A DNA stretch of 64,000 bases from Lutraria lutraria (Eukaryota > Mollusca > Bivalvia > Venerida > Mactridae), in the NCBI GenBank assembly GCA_964023205.1, contig OZ026840.1, positions 28,524,064 through 28,588,063 on the forward strand. Reading direction: 5' to 3'. The notes below the pieces were generated by a model. That model saw only the letters and a list, made by a program, of their open reading frames with translations. It searched no databases and was not told the DNA's origin. Within the stretch, counting starts at the first letter, position 1; each line of letters opens with the position of its first letter. The translations under genes were made by a program, and so were the position numbers. This document shows, in pieces, positions 51,775-62,090 of this stretch.

Positions 51775-53195
51775 TCAACTGGATAGTTTGACCTTGACCT
51801 TTGACCTCAATATCAAATTATATTAACAGGGGTCATGTACTTGCGATGGTCAATATCACAACCAAATCAGAGCAGCTTACGCCAAATAGATTTTTAGTTG
51901 TTGCCCTGAAAAGTTTAGTTACAGACGGCTGACCAACCTACGGACCGACCTATCGATATCTGCAAAAGGGGGCATAGTGACGATAAATGGTCATTCATAG
52001 AAATAGCAAAGCAAATTAATATATTAAATAAATTAACAAGTGCTTGACAATGTTTATGAAATAGTGAACTGATGACATCATGTAATGACATATACATATA
52101 ATGTATGATGACAAATAGTCATCCAATTATGAATAAGATGTGTTTCAAAAACACAATGCCCCCTCTACTGAAAATACACATATCCCGTCGAAATTGTCAT
52201 TAGAAACCAACATACGGAGATTAATGATTGTAAGTGGATGGATGCCTTAGTGTAGTACAAAAAACAAAGGGCCATAACTCTGTAAAAATGATCGAATCTC
52301 AAAACCCCTATAATATGCGCAAAAGAACTTGCTGACAATAATTCTAAAAATGTTTGTAGAATATGCCATCATAAATGAAGGAGTTGTGCCCAGAAAAGTA
52401 TTTCGTTATGACATATGTACAAAATAATCAAAGGACAATAAATCCGCCAAAAAATCCAATCACAAAACCCGGAACATATCTGCTGTGGTTTTTAGTGACA
52501 TTAAGTCTGTGAAAGTTTCATCAAAGTCTTTTAAGAAATGTAGGAGGAGCATCATAGAAGAAAATTGATTTAGGACACAAAATTAACAAAGGGCCATCAA
52601 TCTGCAAAAAAATGATCGAATCACAAACCCCCAACAGTGTGTGCAGGGGAACTTAGTGACAATAGTTTGGCCAAAATCCCTTGTGAAATGTAGGAGGGAG
52701 TATCTCTATATATTACATATGCACGGAATAAACAAAGGATTATAATTCCGTCAAAAATGATCGAATAATTAAACCTTGATAATAATGCACAGGGTAACCT
52801 GATAACAAGAGTTCCATGAAAGTTTGAACGAAGACCTTTGAGAAAACATGCTAACAAGAGTATTTTTCTACAGTTGCACAAAAAAACACAAAGGGTCATG
52901 ATTCCGCATATAGATATGCTGGGGCTGTTGGTGACATTGAGTCTGTTAAAGTTTCGTCAAAATCCCACGATCAATGTAGGAGGAGTATCTTCGAAGAAAT
53001 TTAAGAATTTTTTAAACACAATGACCCCGTGACCTTGACCTTTGACCTGAAAATGCACAGATCCTGTACAGGTTGTCATGTGGAACAAACATATGAAGTT
53101 TGATGATTGTATGTGGAAGCGCTTTGATTTTATAGTCAATGTCAAAGTTTGGTGCAGACAGACAGAGGAAAAACAATATGCACCATGGCAGATCT
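51775..53195 (+). mobile_element. Interspersed repeat with internal ~155-bp tandem units
   Basis: The left-arm partner sequence is interrupted here. Both ends of the insertion carry TGACCTTGACCTTTGACCT (51,789-51,807 and 53,030-53,048). The interior has about five tandem units that start ACAAAGGGCCAT-like at 52,267, 52,433, 52,588, 52,733 and 52,888. Each contains 'aaaaatgatcgaat', 'gaaagttt' and 'aaatgtaggagg' motifs. The right end has ACAGACAGACAGAGG. No transposase is seen. It resembles abundant non-autonomous molluscan repeats, an inference from style only. Confidence 0.75.
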
Positions 53196-54590
53196 ATCGA
53201 TACGGGGTCATAAAAATGAACAGGACATATTCAAACTGCATGCATATATGATATATTCGTATTCACAGCATAATAAGTTTCTAGTTGTGTTTATACAGCT
53301 TAGGCGTTCCATAGTTTTCCATAGATTGCGAACTCACGTGCTTGGGATTTATAGTTGCCTTGTGTTTTGTATGTTTGGTTTATCATCGTGACATTTTGGT
53401 TCAAACTCAGAAAACTAACGTGAATACTTTTAATGTTGATTGTGCATAAAAATTAAATAATGATATCATTAATGTAATTTATTGATCAGGCCGAACGTAA
53501 ATGTGGTTCGCACCTTTTGACACAACGATTACTTTCAATAGGCAACTCAGGTTGTTCTATGTCATCGATTGAATTGTAGATTTCGGATTATAGGTGTGTA
53601 ATTACGAGTTTACACGATTTAAGGACTTATTCATGACTTTGCATATGTCATAGGTCTCGGATATAACAATTCGGATAACAATTGATAGTTTGAATTTAAC
53701 TAGAGACATTTGCAGGAAAAAGTTCATTTCGGACTACATCAAGAAATTTTCGGATAAGCTGTTTTCAACTAGTCAATAAGTTTATATGTTGGGATTGAAA
53801 AACACAACTATTTTGTTTCTTTAGAGCTCCTAACCCTAAGTGTCTGTGTATGTACATACACAGATTCACTTACTACGTTATATATAACTGATTAAAACTT
53901 TCTTGCATGTACATGTTCACTATACTCATGTATATACCAATTGCTCTGTTTCTCATGTGTACATATTGTTGATAATCAGTTCATTATGACTGAAAGATAC
54001 TTATTTGTCTTAACTGCAATTGCACAAGAGCATGTACCTGTGTCCTGTACACTCATAGTGCTTATCATTTGTATGATCTACTTAACTATTTGTGATTTGT
54101 ACATAAATGCCAGTACTAAATTATTTGTGATTTGTACTTTATTTGCAGTTCTGGTATTTGTACAAAGTTTGTGTTAGGTTTGTATTGTTTGGACCTAATG
54201 ATTGTACATTTTTTCTCTGCTAAGTGCAAACATTTGAAGATTTGCAGTTGGAATAACTCTTTTTGTGGATTAGTATACTCTGTACTTTTTATTCGTTATG
54301 TCATACATCGTATATACATATGCAAAAACGTTTACTATGATATCCACAGCTGATGTATAAGTAAACCAATAAATATTTACCAATTGTTCTACCACTAAGG
54401 TGTATATGTTTTTGATAATAAGATCATATTACTTGCCATTAATTTCTCAAAGATAATTTTTCATCTTAATCGTTCACATTAGGTACTTTCTTGTTAGTAC
54501 TTAATTGCGTGTGATTTGTACAAGTATCAGAACTAAATTATTTGTGATCTGACTTAATCACATGTGATTTGTATTTCATTCCATTGATAG
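53196..54590. other. Right-arm sequence without gene
   Basis: Contains the inverted partners of 28.1-28.6 kb (53,215-53,330; 53,450-53,760) and then AT-rich sequence. Repeated ATTTGTGATTTGTAC pieces occur near 54,090-54,140 and 54,511-54,560. No gene is recognised. Confidence 0.55.
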
Positions 54591-55500
54591 CTGGTTTACC
54601 ATTGAATTTCAGGGCAAAGCACCACATCATGATATCTAAGATGGATTGAGGTTTTGTGCTCTTCTGTGTATCCATGCATTTTCTAAGGGAACATGCTGGT
54701 TTAGGAAATGTGTTTGTTATTGTGCTAAGTGAAATATGCATGGTGTTTATGCTTAGTAAAATGTGCAAAGTAATTGTGCTCAGTGAAATGTGCATAGTGT
54801 ATAATATGCTTAGTGAAATGAGCATAGTGTTTGTGATCAGTGTGTTATATTCGTGATTAGGAAATAGGAATTCTGGAATATATATTGGAATTTTAGGATT
54901 AATTTAATGAAGTAGGTGGATATTCTTGAACAATGCACTTAACGTTCACAACGATAGGTCCTCTCACAAATTTTAACTTCACATGCACTATTAATTTAGT
55001 AATAGGAAGAAATTATTTTTCTTAAATTTTTGAAAATTTGAACAAATTATTATTTTTCATAAATACCTATGGTTCCATAAGTTAGGACATTTTCTAATCA
55101 AATTAAGATAACGACACATACATGCGCGACGGTGTTTTTCCTTTATGTTTCATAGTATTCATGAATTTATTAGAAGGGTTATAATCCAAATCATTTTCCA
55201 GAACAGACAAACGTGCGCGTCGGGTTGTTTTCAATTTAGTACCGAATCAATAAAATGAATTAAAATTCTTCGGTGTTAATGAACATAACAACGTTCCCGG
55301 AATGAAAATAAAGAGATATGATAAAGTTTGTTTCTAAACAATTTTAACGGATTAAAGTTAATATATAGTTTTCAATTTATTTCCATAGACTAAAGCAACG
55401 TTAAATGGTGTCTGGAATCAAATAATGTCCGAGAAATAAAACAAAATGTTATCTTTGACAAAAAAAACCACAAATTATAAAGATGCTGGCAAATAATTTT

Positions 55501-55765
55501 ATGTGTGTAATTGAGTACCTTCCGGTATTTCGAATTTGTGACAAAATGACCGTCTGACATTTTAACTATGCATCCTAACGAAGCGGTATCAATAGTTAAT
55601 GATGAAATGCACATTTCTCCATCAGTAAAATAATATTTGATGATTAAGAAGTGTCTATAATTCTCACATAAACTTATGCTAATTCCAGTGGCTAAATAAC
55701 GAATATCAAATTTAATTTAAAATACAATGTCCAACAATAACTTCAATATGTCATTAAGGGTTTCC
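55501..55765 (-). repeat. Displaced inverted block
   Basis: Reverse complement of 27,340-27,790 (for example TGACATATTGAAGTTATTG in the left copy and CAATAACTTCAATATGTCA near 55,735). In a simple inversion it should lie near 54.2 kb, between the partners of 26.5 and 28.2 kb. It lies outside them instead. Confidence 0.8.
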
Positions 55766-57826
55766 ATATTTTGATTTTTCACCAAAATTTAGAATTCATT
55801 TCAATGGCATCTTGTATGTACAATAAAAAATACGATTGAAGTACATACGGGATTCACATATAGATTATGCCAATTTTACACAATTTAAATACACCCTACT
55901 TTGTTTACATTTAGTTCCGTTCAAATATTCACATATATATAGTTGTTTTTAGCATTAAATCATGTGAATCGAATAAAACTGAAATGCACAGGGGTTGTTT
56001 ACAAATAGTCCAACTAATTGTACACTACAGATGACATCGAGACATTGTTTGTGCTTGCCGATATAGCGGGCAATAGACGAAATAGCAAAATCATGAACGG
56101 ATTGCTCGTACGTCTCATAAATGTAGACTAGTTTACCATATGTTTTGGCAAATAGGTTAATTAATATTCATAATTAATATTCGAACACAATTGAAATACA
56201 CTGTGGTTTGCTTTCATTTAAGTTTCGATCAAATGTTAATATATTTTGTAATTGTTTTGCATACAATCATATGAGTGATATAAAACTAAAATGCGCACGG
56301 GTTATATACATAGTTTTACGTTAAAATGATTTAATTAATAGATATGATTAATAATCAAATACAAATGAATTCTTAATTTTATGAAGCATGCCAATCTTAC
56401 AAAAATAAAGTGAACGCTGGTTTATTTACTGTTCAAATAAGATATTAATATTCATAATCAATAACCAATCACATGTACTGCATGCGGGATTCTTACACAA
56501 TTGAAATAGAAGTAAACTACTGGGGAAGATACTAATAGTTTATTCCAAAATTAAGAATGCATTTCTATGATATCTTGTTTGTACAAAAAAAACTGCGCGT
56601 CTTTTCCTACATGTATAATATCATTTCATGCTAATTATAAGTTCATAATTTCGCGTAAGACAAACGTAGAGCATACGTTGTTCAGTTCCAGTTGATAAAG
56701 TTAATAATCGTAATTAATGATCAAAGACAAATAAATTTATTACACGCAAAAAGTCTTAAACAAGTGTAATACACGCTGGTTTCTTTAAAATAATTTCCTT
56801 TCAAATATTCATATATGTATGGTCATTTTTGCACTAAATTATAAGAGTGTGGTAAAAAAACTGAAATGCGTACGGGTTGTTCGCATAATATTCCGTTCAT
56901 ATAAGTACATTCATAATCATAATCAGTAATCAAACACAATTGCATTTCGATGTTATCATGTTTGTACAAAAAAAAAACTGCACGAGGCGCGCAACATTTC
57001 CTACATACATAATATCATTTTAATCTTAGATATTTACAATTGAGAAGATTCTTTTCAACCAAAGCATGTAAACAAACCAATATACATTTCGGTCAATATA
57101 TAGACTAAAATTGGGGAAGATACAGTTTGTTCCAAAATTTAGAATGCATTTCAATGATATCTTCAATCTTATATGTGCAATAAAACTTGAGACGCGCGAC
57201 TGGCATTTATTCTTTCCTACATATATAATATCATTTGAGTCTAAAAATTTCATAATTTGCATAAGACAAACGTATCGCATACGTTGTTTACACATTATTC
57301 TCATTTCGTATGAAAATGAATACACGAAGTAGGTACCAATACATTCTCATAATATATATTGATATTTTGTTCATGCAACCAATATACATCATGGAATACA
57401 CGCAGGTTCACGGTGATATTCACTAACATAGTATAACGATAATTTCCTCATTCCACATATATATGAATTTTTCAACCGAATCATGTAAACAAAGGGATAT
57501 CGTTCGATACATTGCCTATCGATGAACAACGTTTACTTCAAAATTAGAATATTTTTAAATGCTATATACTTTGCATAAAATGTGCGTAGCGTTAGTTGTT
57601 TACAAGATATTCTCATCATATCAGCTCATAATTATATTGTTCACATTCATGATTTCCACAGAGTTGTAAAAAATTTTGCAGCCAAATTTTTTAATGAATG
57701 ATTGTGCACGCTATATATATATACATCAATTGAAAATTCTAAAATATGAGTAAGGGCTTGTGGTCTAAATATGTTTCTTATTATCTGATTAAAAATCTTC
57801 GAGTATGAAAAACGGACAAAATATCC
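55766..57826 (-). repeat. Ancient repeat family, inverted, right outer side
   Basis: Complementary copies of the 7.85-25.9 kb family. The 14.9-15.8 kb sub-block is present (AAACTGAAATGCACAGGGG, TTCCGTTCAAATATTCACAT, GCACTAAATTATAAGAG). So are the main-unit pieces (CTACATGTATAATATCATTT, CATAATTTCGCGTAAG, TCAACCAAAGCATGTAAACA). Copies are as diverged as the oldest ones on the left. No satellite higher-order repeat is present. The block runs into the assembly gap. Confidence 0.85.
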
Positions 57827-58026
57827 NNNNNNNNNNNNNNNNNNNNNNNNNNNNNNNNNNNNNNNNNNNNNNNNNNNNNNNNNNNNNNNNNNNNNNNNNN
57901 NNNNNNNNNNNNNNNNNNNNNNNNNNNNNNNNNNNNNNNNNNNNNNNNNNNNNNNNNNNNNNNNNNNNNNNNNNNNNNNNNNNNNNNNNNNNNNNNNNNN
58001 NNNNNNNNNNNNNNNNNNNNNNNNNN
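57827..58026. other. Assembly gap (200 N)
   Basis: Exactly 200 N, a conventional fixed-size scaffold gap, so the true length is unknown. Repeat-family sequence lies on the left and MITE plus gene sequence on the right. Confidence 0.99.
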
Positions 58027-58049
58027 TTGTGCAATGGGTTAAAAAAAAC

Positions 58050-58108
58050 ATGCTGTTGTTGAGGGAGGTTGTTGCTCAAGAGAGGCCGCTCTGGAGAGGT
58101 TGTACTGT
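58050..58108 (-). mobile_element. MITE end cut by the assembly gap
   Basis: GAGGTTGTTGCTCAAGAGAG + GCCGCTCTGGAGAGGTTGTACTGT is the complement of the left end of the MITE at 61,012 (ACAGTACAACCACTCTAGAG). The other end should lie in or beyond the gap. Confidence 0.8.
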
Positions 58109-58423
58109 TTATTGATTATTACAAATAAACATGCTTTTTGATATGCATATATAATGCTTTTTGATATGCATATATATTTTTATGTTAGGAGCAATTGAAA
58201 ATAAAATAATTTTCATGTATTTGTCATTCTAAAATAAAGCAGAAATAGATGTTAGAAGAACCCGAACTCATCTGAAACATGGGGCTTGTGTTAATATTAG
58301 TAAAATATTGTTGCATCCTTATGAGAGGGTTGTGCATAAATTTTCACCTATCTTGTTGGCAATACATTTAATAAGTGGTAACTGATAGAACGACCCTTAA
58401 TGTTCAATAATTTATGTTTTCAG

Positions 58424-58558
58424 AAAGGAAAGGAATGCATGGTGGTCCCGTCTTTAAGTGATACTGAAGCAAAAAAACTCTTCCCCAAGGGATTTGAGAA
58501 AAAGGATGTGCCTTCTGGAAAGGGATATTTGAGATTCACCCCTGACCCCTCAGATTAA
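58424..58558 (+). CDS. PRDX6: Peroxiredoxin-6-type (1-Cys) protein, terminal exon
   Basis: An acceptor TTTATGTTTTCAG precedes a 135-nt exon in phase 0 that ends at TAA. It encodes 'KGKECMVVPSLSDTEAKKLF', then 'PKGFEKKDVPSGKGYLRFTP' and 'DPSD'. This matches the C-terminus of PRDX6 (human: MVLPTIPEEEAKKLFPKG, then LPSGKKYLRYTP). That part is the 1-Cys peroxiredoxin C-terminal (dimerisation) domain. PRDX6 proteins reduce hydrogen and phospholipid hydroperoxides using glutathione in the cytosol, and the mammalian enzyme also has phospholipase A2 activity. The peroxidatic Cys and the lipase triad lie in upstream exons not found in this window. Those may lie in the gap or left of it. A polyadenylation signal candidate is at 58,841. 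Confidence 0.9.
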   Translation, partial: KGKECMVVPSLSDTEAKKLFPKGFEKKDVPSGKGYLRFTPDPSD

Positions 58559-58860
58559 AGGGTCACATCACTTGAAGCTGAACAGCTAATGTCCCATAAC
58601 CATAGCAACTTTGTTTTGAAGACATCAACATAGACAGCATTACTATTATTAATGTGGCATTTTGATAAGTTTTAGAAACAAAATGTGAAGTTTTGTTAGA
58701 ATTTATCACAATTTTCCTCAATATATGCGTGAATATCACAGTATAAAATCAATGCATTGTTGGACAAATATGTAGTACTGGGGTACTGGTTGTTATATTT
58801 TTGTGTTATTTCAATTTTATTCCATTTCACAAAGACACAGAATAAAAATCATCTTGACAT
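58559..58860 (+). terminator. PRDX6: PRDX6 3' UTR with AATAAA
   Basis: AT-rich sequence after the stop. AATAAA at 58,841-58,846 lies about 283 nt downstream of the stop and is a plausible poly(A) signal. The cleavage site is not determined. Confidence 0.55.
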
Positions 58861-58964
58861 GCTTATAGTGCAAACATGTTACCTGCTTATATCACAGTGT
58901 CATGTAAAGCATACATGTATACCATATGTTAAAGAAAAACATTACAAAGAAAATGTTGTTTTTG

Positions 58965-59235
58965 TCTTTTTATGCCCTGCTATTCGAAATGGCAGAAAAG
59001 CATGGAGTGTTACCCCCGTCAGTCCATCTGTTTAAATTTTAGTTGCCGAACGATAAATCCAGGAAATATTTCATGGATTGGTTTCTTATTTTACATGAAG
59101 GTGTATAATAATGAAATACATGCTAGGTTGATTTCCATTAAAATCCAAACATTTTCACAGGAGTTATGGCCCCTTTTGGACTTAGCAGGAGCATTCATGT
59201 CTTCCAGGCACACTTCTAGTCTCTTGTTTTCAAAC
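58965..59235 (+). repeat. Probable interspersed repeat
   Basis: The sequence 'tgttacccccgtcagtccatctg' followed by 'acgataaatccaggaaatatttcatggattgg' and 'ggagttatggccccttttgg' has the style of abundant invertebrate interspersed repeats. There is no second copy in the window, so this is recognition by style only. Confidence 0.45.
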
Positions 59236-60629
59236 TTGAGCTAAATCTCATTGTCAGTATATATCGTTTGAGACTGGGGTTCAAACTCATTGCATAAAAA
59301 GTATTTTAAACTCAACTGACCTTTTGACTCTCGATGCTCAAAACTGATTTGTAGGTCAAGTGAGACCTGGTTCAGAATATTGCCAGATTTCTTCCTTTAC
59401 AAACAATTCATGGCATGTCATAAGCTAGAAAGTGCTATAATTGTAGTTAATTAATAACATACAATATACAGTCAAACCTGTGATAGTGGCCACCTCTGAA
59501 TAAAGGTTGTTCTTTAAGAATACGTCAGTGAATATTAAGAACAAAATTACCTCCAAATAAGGCCACCTGTCAATAAAGACCATATGTATTTCCCAGAGGT
59601 GACCTTTGTTCACAGGTTTGACTTATATGCTTAAGAAACTTGGATCCATATTACAATATTACCGTATTTATTCTTGAGTGAAAATATAAGACCGATAGAA
59701 ACAATAATTATTATTGTATTCATGAACTAAGCAAAATACAAAGCGAATAATAAAATTGTACATAAATAAATGTAATGCCCATAGGAAAGTTACGCAAAAA
59801 TATACATCATTAAATCTTGACATAGAACTCAAGAAATGAAAATTTATATACATGTAATTACATCAACTTGAGAAACTCGAGAATAATAAAGTATGAGTCA
59901 CATCGGAAGGACACAAAGATACTAGTGATTGTAATCAGTCCAGGAAAATTTCGTTGATCAATTGATTAAATAAGAAATGATCAAATATATTACTATGGCA
60001 CAAATTTAACATCCCTTACACCAATCAAATAGCACAAAATCAATTAGAATTGAAATATTAAATGATTTAACATTATTAAAATGTTTGAGTAAAAATATAC
60101 TGATTTATCAAACAAACGACACTGGGCCAGAATTATGCTGCATTTACAGTTACAGCTTGAACAGCATCATCTTTAAAGAAAAACCATGTAAGGTCTGCAG
60201 TACTATAGTCAAGATGACAACTATGTACAGAAATCAACAATCCGTTGACGAAATGGGAGCATCATCACGCCAAAGACCATTTGTCAATGATTCATTGAAT
60301 AAGTGATTAATCAGAACATCACTAAAAGATACAAGGTCACATGTTTATAAATATATAAACACAATCTCACAGACATGAGTTGTGGCCCTTTGATCATTAA
60401 AAATGTACTGGAAATCAAAAGGATGTACAAAGTGCCAATACAGTTTAACTGAAAAACTACTTAAAATAAAAGTAATATAGAGGGATCTATTACTTCTAAT
60501 TAATATTGGTCTTATTACATTTTGTGACAATATTTGTACTTTGGGTAGTTCATTTACTTGAACTGAGATAGCATAGAAGAAATGAAGTTGTAATTCATAA
60601 CTTTTTTATCTTGAAGCATTTTAAAAAAG
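59236..60629. other. Intergenic, with one MITE
   Basis: Apart from the MITE at 59,468-59,623, nothing is recognised. A 73-codon plus-strand frame at 60,085-60,306 has no known features. Confidence 0.5.
59468..59623. mobile_element. MITE with AGTCAAACCTGTGA inverted ends
   Basis: The left end ACAGTCAAACCTGTGATAGT + GGCCACCTCTG pairs with the complement of CAGAGGTGACCTTTGTTCAC + AGGTTTGACT. The inverted repeats are about 30 bp at about 85 percent identity in a 156-bp element. A fragment of the same right end (AGGTGACCTTTGTTCACAAG) is at about 61,380-61,400. Confidence 0.85.
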
Positions 60630-60800
60630 GTATGCTTCTAGTTAACCTGTCCAATCCTAATTTTTCCTAGCATCCTTTGACTTTTTATTAGTCCAAGAAA
60701 CAGAACATCCATTTTCTCACCTTTCAGATGCTTTTAAGAGTCAAGCAATGTCCCGACCAACACTCCCTATTTTTAATGATCTTGTAACCAGAAACAAACA
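60630..60800. mobile_element. MITE with TGTTTCTGGTTAC-type ends, copy 1
   Basis: The left end TGCTTCTAGTTAACC and right end GTAACCAGAAACA are imperfect complements. Interior blocks ('cctaatttttcc', 'ctttcagatgcttttaagag', 'ccctatttttaatgat') align with copy 2 at 61,481. Confidence 0.8.
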
Positions 60801-61011
60801 ATTAAATGCTATGCCTAAGTATTTTTAGGTAACAGATTATAATGATAACATTATTTACCATCACTGGTCCATGTCTCCCCGAATGCAGGTAAGTTAAAGT
60901 CATCGATAATGATAACACATGACATTGTACACATATACAATAGAATTACAATCAACTGGATGAAATGGCACAGACACTTTATTGTCACACCAGCAGTCAA
61001 ATGTTTTATTA

Positions 61012-61336
61012 TACAGTACAACCACTCTAGAGCGGACCTCTGTAGAGCAACAACCTCTCTATAAAACATATTCAAAATTTCCCTAAGCTGATATTTATTA
61101 TAAATTTAACCTCTGTAGAGCAACAACCTCTATAACAACACCTTCAAAATTTCCCTAAGCTGATATTTATTATAAATTTAACCTCTGGAGAGCAACAACC
61201 TCTCTATAACAACACCTTCAAAATTTCCCTAAGCTTATATTTACTATAAATTTAACCTCTGTAGAGCAACAACCTCTAAACAACGGTCAATATTTGCAGC
61301 TCCCACAGGGTGTTGCTCTATAGAGGTTGTACTGTA
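61012..61336. mobile_element. MITE with internal ~72-bp tandem repeats
   Basis: Ends TACAGTACAACC...CTCTAGAG and CTCTATAGA...GGTTGTACTGTA are inverted repeats. Inside are three and a half tandem copies of about 72 bp, each starting CCTCTGTAGAGCAACAACCT and containing CAAAATTTCCCTAAGCTGAT. The same end occurs at 58,108 beside the gap. Confidence 0.9.
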
Positions 61337-61480
61337 TAAGTCATAGTGTACTAGTAATTAAGGGGTTAAAGATCAAAAGGTGACCTTTGTTCACAAGTGG
61401 TCTCTATTTCAGAGTTGACAGTACATTTAGAAACACTAAATTAATATGAATAGTAAACTACATTTAGACGTAAAAAAATA

Positions 61481-61667
61481 TTTGTTTCTGGTTACCCGAC
61501 CTGCCCTAAATTTTTCCCCATGACCCTATTAGGCCCGAAGAACAGTACGTATACATCCACTTTAATTCTCACAAATTTTTCTTTTCCACATGCTTTCAAG
61601 AATATTTTGTAAAAAAGCCCAAATCTACCTACCCTATTTTTAATGAGCACGTAACGAGAAACAAACA
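61481..61667. mobile_element. MITE with TGTTTCTGGTTAC-type ends, copy 2
   Basis: The left end TGTTTCTGGTTACC and right end GTAACGAGAAACAAACA are inverted complements. The interior parallels 60,630-60,800 in the same orientation. Confidence 0.8.
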
Positions 61668-62090
61668 TGTTTTCTCCTTATACAGATTAGCATAATATAA
61701 CTGAAGATACATCTCGTATTTAGATACGGAAAGAGATAAGTTCGTATAATATTACATCTAAATTCAACCATGTACTGAATGAATACTTGAGATAACATTT
61801 AAATTAATTTGCATATTTTACATAAACTAGATCATGATCAGCAATAAATTTAGATAAAACATGCATGTGCTTGTATATATAGCCATGTCTACATAGTTTA
61901 GGCCAGAAGAAAAATAATTGTTTCCGGTTATTTGATGATACACTTTGGCGCCACATGTTATCATAACAGCCATCAAATACATAATGTACAAGTAAAATGA
62001 GGTTCTGTGTTTCAAAACATTATTTCGAGAAAAAAATAGCGTCAAGTCCGAATTAATGTCTGGACATTAGATACTAGTACATGTAAATGT
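61668..62090. other. 3' flank of the minus-strand gene
   Basis: AT-rich sequence, probably 3' UTR of the gene starting at 62,091 plus intergenic DNA. A lone TTGTTTCCGGTTATTTG near 61,917 may be a stray end of the 60,630/61,481 MITE family. No poly(A) signal is confidently placed. Confidence 0.45.

Larger units (their letters stand above)
46735..55500 (-). repeat. Right arm of large inverted duplication
   Basis: This is the reverse-complement partner of 25,990-33,300 (block pairs are listed there). It is longer because of insertions missing from the left arm: a LINE tail at 47,812-48,690, a 2.2-kb cluster at 49,150-51,380 (hairpin element, SINE, small hairpin) and a 1.4-kb repeat at 51,775-53,195. 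Each insertion interrupts sequence that is continuous or nearly so in the left arm. Confidence 0.85.

Noticed and set aside
60085..60306. 73-codon plus-strand frame as a candidate small gene
   Set aside because: It has no recognisable domain, no clear start context and no neighbouring exon signals.
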